Positions 6,686 through 8,412 of a stretch of DNA of 8,412 nucleotides are shown here, piece after piece. The position numbers were made by a program, and so were the translations under genes. Every line of letters begins with the position of its first letter. The stretch's first letter is position 1. The stretch lies in assembly GCA_003161195.1 (NCBI GenBank), contig PMOV01000222.1, forward strand, positions 1 through 8,412. The letters are read 5' to 3'. The stretch comes from Acidobacteriota bacterium. Its GTDB lineage: Bacteria; Acidobacteriota; Terriglobia; Acidiferrales; UBA7541. The notes beneath the pieces are model-generated. The model saw only the letters and a list, made by a program, of their open reading frames with translations, ran no database searches and was not told where the DNA came from.

Positions 6686-6883
6686 GTGCCCGCTGGCACT
6701 GTAATTCTCCTTATCGAAAATATTGATAGCGCGTTCTCAAAAGCGCGCGCCGAAGGTGGGCGTGTTTTTTTGGGCGTCCGCAAGTACGTCCTCGAATCGG
6801 CAGCGTTCGTGTGGGCCATGCAGCAAGCCGTGCAAGCTGTGGACCGAAAGAGCTTGAAAGGAGCGATTCGTTATGACGCCTGA
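6686..6883 (+). CDS. Possible 65-residue ORF overlapping the hhyS copy 2 start
   Basis: A GTG-started frame of 65 codons that ends 11 bases inside hhyS copy 2. The product would begin with a hydrophobic stretch (AGTVILLIENI), continue with a mixed helical part (AFSKARAEGG, SAAFVWAMQQAVQAV) and end in basic residues. I recognise no family. For it: ordinary codon use and an overlap that would allow coupling to hhyS. Against it: a GTG start with no Shine-Dalgarno sequence, short length, and the likelihood that the region is a leader. It could equally be a chance frame. Confidence 0.25.
   Translation: MPAGTVILLIENIDSAFSKARAEGGRVFLGVRKYVLESAAFVWAMQQAVQAVDRKSLKGAIRYDA
6858..6863 (+). promoter_or_regulatory. 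Strong ribosome binding site for hhyS copy 2
   Basis: AAGGAG ends nine bases before the ATG at 6873, a near-ideal arrangement that fixes this start. Copy 1 has only a weaker GGGAAAG in the equivalent place. Confidence 0.75.
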
Positions 6884-7937
6884 AGCAGCGCCCTACGGCC
6901 GAAAAACACAAAAACCTTCGCCGGTGTCAGATATCCATATTCTGTGGATCACCGCCGGTCTCGGCTGTGATGGAGATTCGGTGTCCATCACCGCCGCAAC
7001 GCAACCGAGTATCGAGGATGTGCTGCTCGGCGCTATCCCGGGGCTGCCCACCGTGCACCTGCATAATCCCGTGCTGGCGTACGAAGTCGGCGACGATTTC
7101 ATGAAGTTTTGGTATCAGGCGGATGCGGGAAAGCTCGACCCATTCGTTTTGGTGATCGAGGGTTCCATTCCCAACGAAAAGATTAAGAAGGAAGGCTACT
7201 GGGCGGGGTTGGGAACGGACTCGAAGACCGGCCAGCCAATCACCACGAATGAATGGATCGACCGGCTGGCGCCGAAAGCTCTGGCGGTGGTGGCTTGCGG
7301 AACTTGCGCGACGTATGGGGGCATCCACGCGATGCAAGGCAATCCGACGGGAGCGATGGGATTGGCGGATTATCTCGGCTGGGACTGGAAGTCCAAGGCC
7401 GGATTGCCGATCGTGAATGTGCCGGGTTGCCCGGTGCAGCCGGACAACTTCATGGAGACGGTCCTCTATCTTCTCTATCAGGTGGCCGGACTGGCGCCGA
7501 TGATTCCGCTCGACGAGCAACTGCGGCCGACATGGCTCTTCGGAAACACCGTGCACGACGGTTGCGACCGCGCGGGCTATTACGAGCAGGGCGATTTTGC
7601 AGAGGTGTATGGTTCGCCAAAATGCATCGTGAAGCTGGGCTGCTGGGGCCCCGTGGTGAACTGCAACGTGCCGAAGCGCGGCTGGATGGCGGGCATCGGC
7701 GGCTGCCCCAACGTGGGCGGCATCTGCATCGGCTGTACGATGCCGGGCTTTCCGGACAAGTTCATGCCTTTCATGGATGAACCTCCGGGCGCGAAAATCT
7801 CCTCGGGTGCGATCGGTATTTATGGCAAAGCCATCCGTTCGCTGCGCTCGTTTACCAACGCCACCGTTAACAAAGAGCCGAAGTGGCGGCATTCGGGCAC
7901 AGAACTTACCACCGGCTATCGGTCATCCACCTACTAA
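6873..7937 (+). CDS. hhyS: Group 1h (actinobacterial-type) [NiFe]-hydrogenase small subunit, copy 2 (paired with HhyL)
   Basis: Electron-transfer subunit of the high-affinity, oxygen-tolerant [NiFe]-hydrogenase, 354 residues. It should pass electrons from the NiFe site in HhyL to an unknown acceptor. The ligand set is identical in type and numbering to copy 1: C32, D35, C145 and C186 (proximal); H228, C231, C251 and C257 (distal); C264, C278, C285 and C288 (medial). In the related Ralstonia eutropha enzyme, as I recall it, all clusters are [4Fe-4S] with one Asp ligand at the proximal one, which fits D35 here. There is no twin-arginine signal or membrane anchor, so a soluble cytosolic enzyme is expected. 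It carries C142 where copy 1 has Ala. It has a tail about seven residues longer than copy 1. hhyL begins 101 bp downstream in the same direction, after a small tandem repeat, and the two are very probably one operon. Confidence 0.95.
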   Translation: MTPEAAPYGRKTQKPSPVSDIHILWITAGLGCDGDSVSITAATQPSIEDVLLGAIPGLPTVHLHNPVLAYEVGDDFMKFWYQADAGKLDPFVLVIEGSIPNEKIKKEGYWAGLGTDSKTGQPITTNEWIDRLAPKALAVVACGTCATYGGIHAMQGNPTGAMGLADYLGWDWKSKAGLPIVNVPGCPVQPDNFMETVLYLLYQVAGLAPMIPLDEQLRPTWLFGNTVHDGCDRAGYYEQGDFAEVYGSPKCIVKLGCWGPVVNCNVPKRGWMAGIGGCPNVGGICIGCTMPGFPDKFMPFMDEPPGAKISSGAIGIYGKAIRSLRSFTNATVNKEPKWRHSGTELTTGYRSSTY

Positions 7938-7994
7938 ACCGGGCGTACCAAATCGGACGTACTAAATCGGACGTACTAAATCAGTCGTATTCAT
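7926..7994 (+). repeat. 14-bp tandem repeat at the hhyS-hhyL junction
   Basis: Perfect units CGGACGTACTAAAT lie at 7954-7967 and 7968-7981, preceded by a near-copy at 7940-7953 (two changes). A diverged 14-bp unit at 7926-7939 is in phase and includes the TAC-TAA end of hhyS copy 2. A diverged 13-base unit follows at 7982-7994. TTCATCG then occurs twice (7990-7996 and 8003-8009). This looks like expansion of the gene's tail. It is too short and too tightly packed for a CRISPR array. Confidence 0.85.
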
Positions 7995-8024
7995 CGGTAC
8001 GGTTCATCGAATTGGCGAAAAAAA

Positions 8025-8030
8025 GAGGAG
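8025..8030 (+). promoter_or_regulatory. Ribosome binding site for hhyL
   Basis: GAGGAG lies eight bases before the ATG at 8039, within a purine-rich stretch. It supports that start over the in-frame ATG at 8099. Confidence 0.75.
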
Positions 8031-8038
8031 CGGAAAAC

Positions 8039-8412
8039 ATGGCGACGATTGCTGCACCAACCAAAGGCACTCCGACCGGTTCGCGAAAACTTGTGGACAT
8101 GAATTGGGATCCGATAACACGCATCGTGGGGAGCCTGGGGATATTCACGAAGATCGACTTTGAGAATCGGCAGGTGGCGGAGTGTCACAGTACGTCGTCG
8201 ATCTTCCGGGGCTACAGCATTTTCATGAAGGGCAAGGATCCGCGCGACGCGCACTTTATTACCAGCCGCATCTGCGGCATCTGCGGCGACAACCACGCCA
8301 CCTGCGCGACCTATGCGCAGAACATGGCGTTTGGCGTGCGGCCGCCGGCGCTGGCGGAATGGATTGTGAATCTTGGCGAAGCTGCCGAGTACATGTTCGA
8401 CCACAACATCTT
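8039..8412 (+). CDS. hhyL: Group 1h [NiFe]-hydrogenase large subunit, 3' partial
   Basis: Start of the catalytic large subunit that binds the NiFe(CN)2CO centre and splits H2. The first 124 codons are present and the gene runs off the window. Seen: a 20-residue leader, MNWDPITRIVGSLG at 21-34, the ECHSTSSIFRGYSIFMKGKDPRDAHFITSR segment characteristic of this group, and the L1 nickel-binding motif RICGICGDNH with C79, C82 and H86. The C-terminal Cys pair cannot be seen. Where most group 1 and 2 enzymes have RIEGH, this one has RIVGS, so the Glu usually linked to proton transfer is Val30. I believe this is normal for group 1h but could not check. It lies 101 bp after hhyS copy 2 with its own strong ribosome binding site, which argues that copy 2 is its regular partner. 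Confidence 0.95.
   Translation, partial: MATIAAPTKGTPTGSRKLVDMNWDPITRIVGSLGIFTKIDFENRQVAECHSTSSIFRGYSIFMKGKDPRDAHFITSRICGICGDNHATCATYAQNMAFGVRPPALAEWIVNLGEAAEYMFDHNI

Larger units (their letters stand above)
6525..6872 (+). other. 348-bp region between the regulator and hhyS copy 2
   Basis: No convincing full-length gene is seen here. From left to right it holds the inverted repeat at 6525-6551, a TATAAC (6595-6600) that could be a -10 box with a poor -35 (CTGGAA, 6572-6577), a tight hairpin at 6616-6632, a 31-codon frame from TTG 6609 to TAA 6702-6704, and a 65-codon frame from GTG 6686 that runs into hhyS. The bases around 6712-6728 (TATC, nine bases, GATA) are locally AT-rich. It is the most likely place for a separate promoter controlling hhySL. 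The sequence does not settle which elements are used. Confidence 0.4.
3975..7384 (+). repeat. Long-range direct repeat formed by the two hhyS genes
   Basis: The two small-subunit genes are direct copies whose ATG codons lie 3388 bp apart. Much of the DNA is similar, and one 22-base run is identical (3975-3996 and 7363-7384, coding for the ADYLGW region). The kinase, regulator and leader lie between them, so recombination between the copies would remove that block and leave a single chimaeric hhyS in front of hhyL. Confidence 0.8.

Noticed and set aside
6679..6705. TTGAAC and TGTAAT as a sigma-70 promoter before hhyS copy 2
   Set aside because: The spacer is only 15 bp and the -35 match is modest. 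It may be chance, so it is not listed as a promoter.
6694..6709. Sigma-54-like TGGCAC with TTCTC at -24/-12 spacing upstream of hhyS copy 2
   Set aside because: The essential GC of the -12 element is absent (CT instead), and the linked regulator is NarL-type, not a sigma-54 activator.
6927..7892. Long open frame on the - strand (321 codons) opposite hhyS copy 2
   Set aside because: It mirrors a conserved hydrogenase gene, and similar antisense frames lie opposite copy 1, as expected from shared codon use.
7926..7994. Tandem repeat as a CRISPR array
   Set aside because: The units are 14 bp with no spacers and include the end of a gene.

Overview
The window is a GC-rich, gene-dense piece of a bacterial chromosome in which every recognised gene lies on the + strand. 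It probably comes from an acidobacterium. The arguments are an actinobacterial-type (group 1h/5, high-affinity) [NiFe]-hydrogenase and a small membrane protein of DUF6677 type followed by a second tiny membrane protein, a pairing I associate with Acidobacteriota. The phylum is inferred from remembered family resemblance, not from a search.

Layout. Bases 1-3297 hold ordinary genes: the end of an old-yellow-enzyme-type NADH:flavin oxidoreductase, a DUF167/YggU protein, an M24 (Xaa-Pro-peptidase-like) metallopeptidase, a four-helix DUF6677-like membrane protein and a 64-residue two-helix membrane protein whose start overlaps its stop. From about 3300 the window becomes a hydrogenase locus. A first hydrogenase small subunit (hhyS copy 1, 3485-4528) is followed by a terminator-like hairpin. 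Then come a soluble PAS histidine kinase (4602-5822) and a NarL/LuxR response regulator (5835-6524) in one tight unit. A 348-bp stretch with hairpins and weak short ORFs follows, then a second small subunit (hhyS copy 2, 6873-7937) and the start of the large subunit hhyL (8039 to the window end).

How they may work together. Copy 2 and HhyL should form the soluble, atmospheric-H2-oxidising enzyme. Both small subunits have all twelve predicted cluster ligands at identical residue numbers, including an Asp in place of the usual proximal-cluster Cys and an extra medial Cys. This predicts three [4Fe-4S] clusters per small subunit. They are about 72% identical by hand count. Copy 1 has no large subunit beside it in this window and sits directly before a PAS kinase. 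The most interesting hypothesis is that this small subunit-kinase-regulator block senses H2 or redox state and controls hhySL, by loose analogy with the HoxBC-HoxJ hydrogen sensor. The simpler alternatives are a spare electron-transfer subunit or a recent duplication.

Two tandem repeats, of 16 and 14 bp, each include the stop codon of the preceding gene. No tRNA, rRNA, CRISPR array or insertion sequence was seen.
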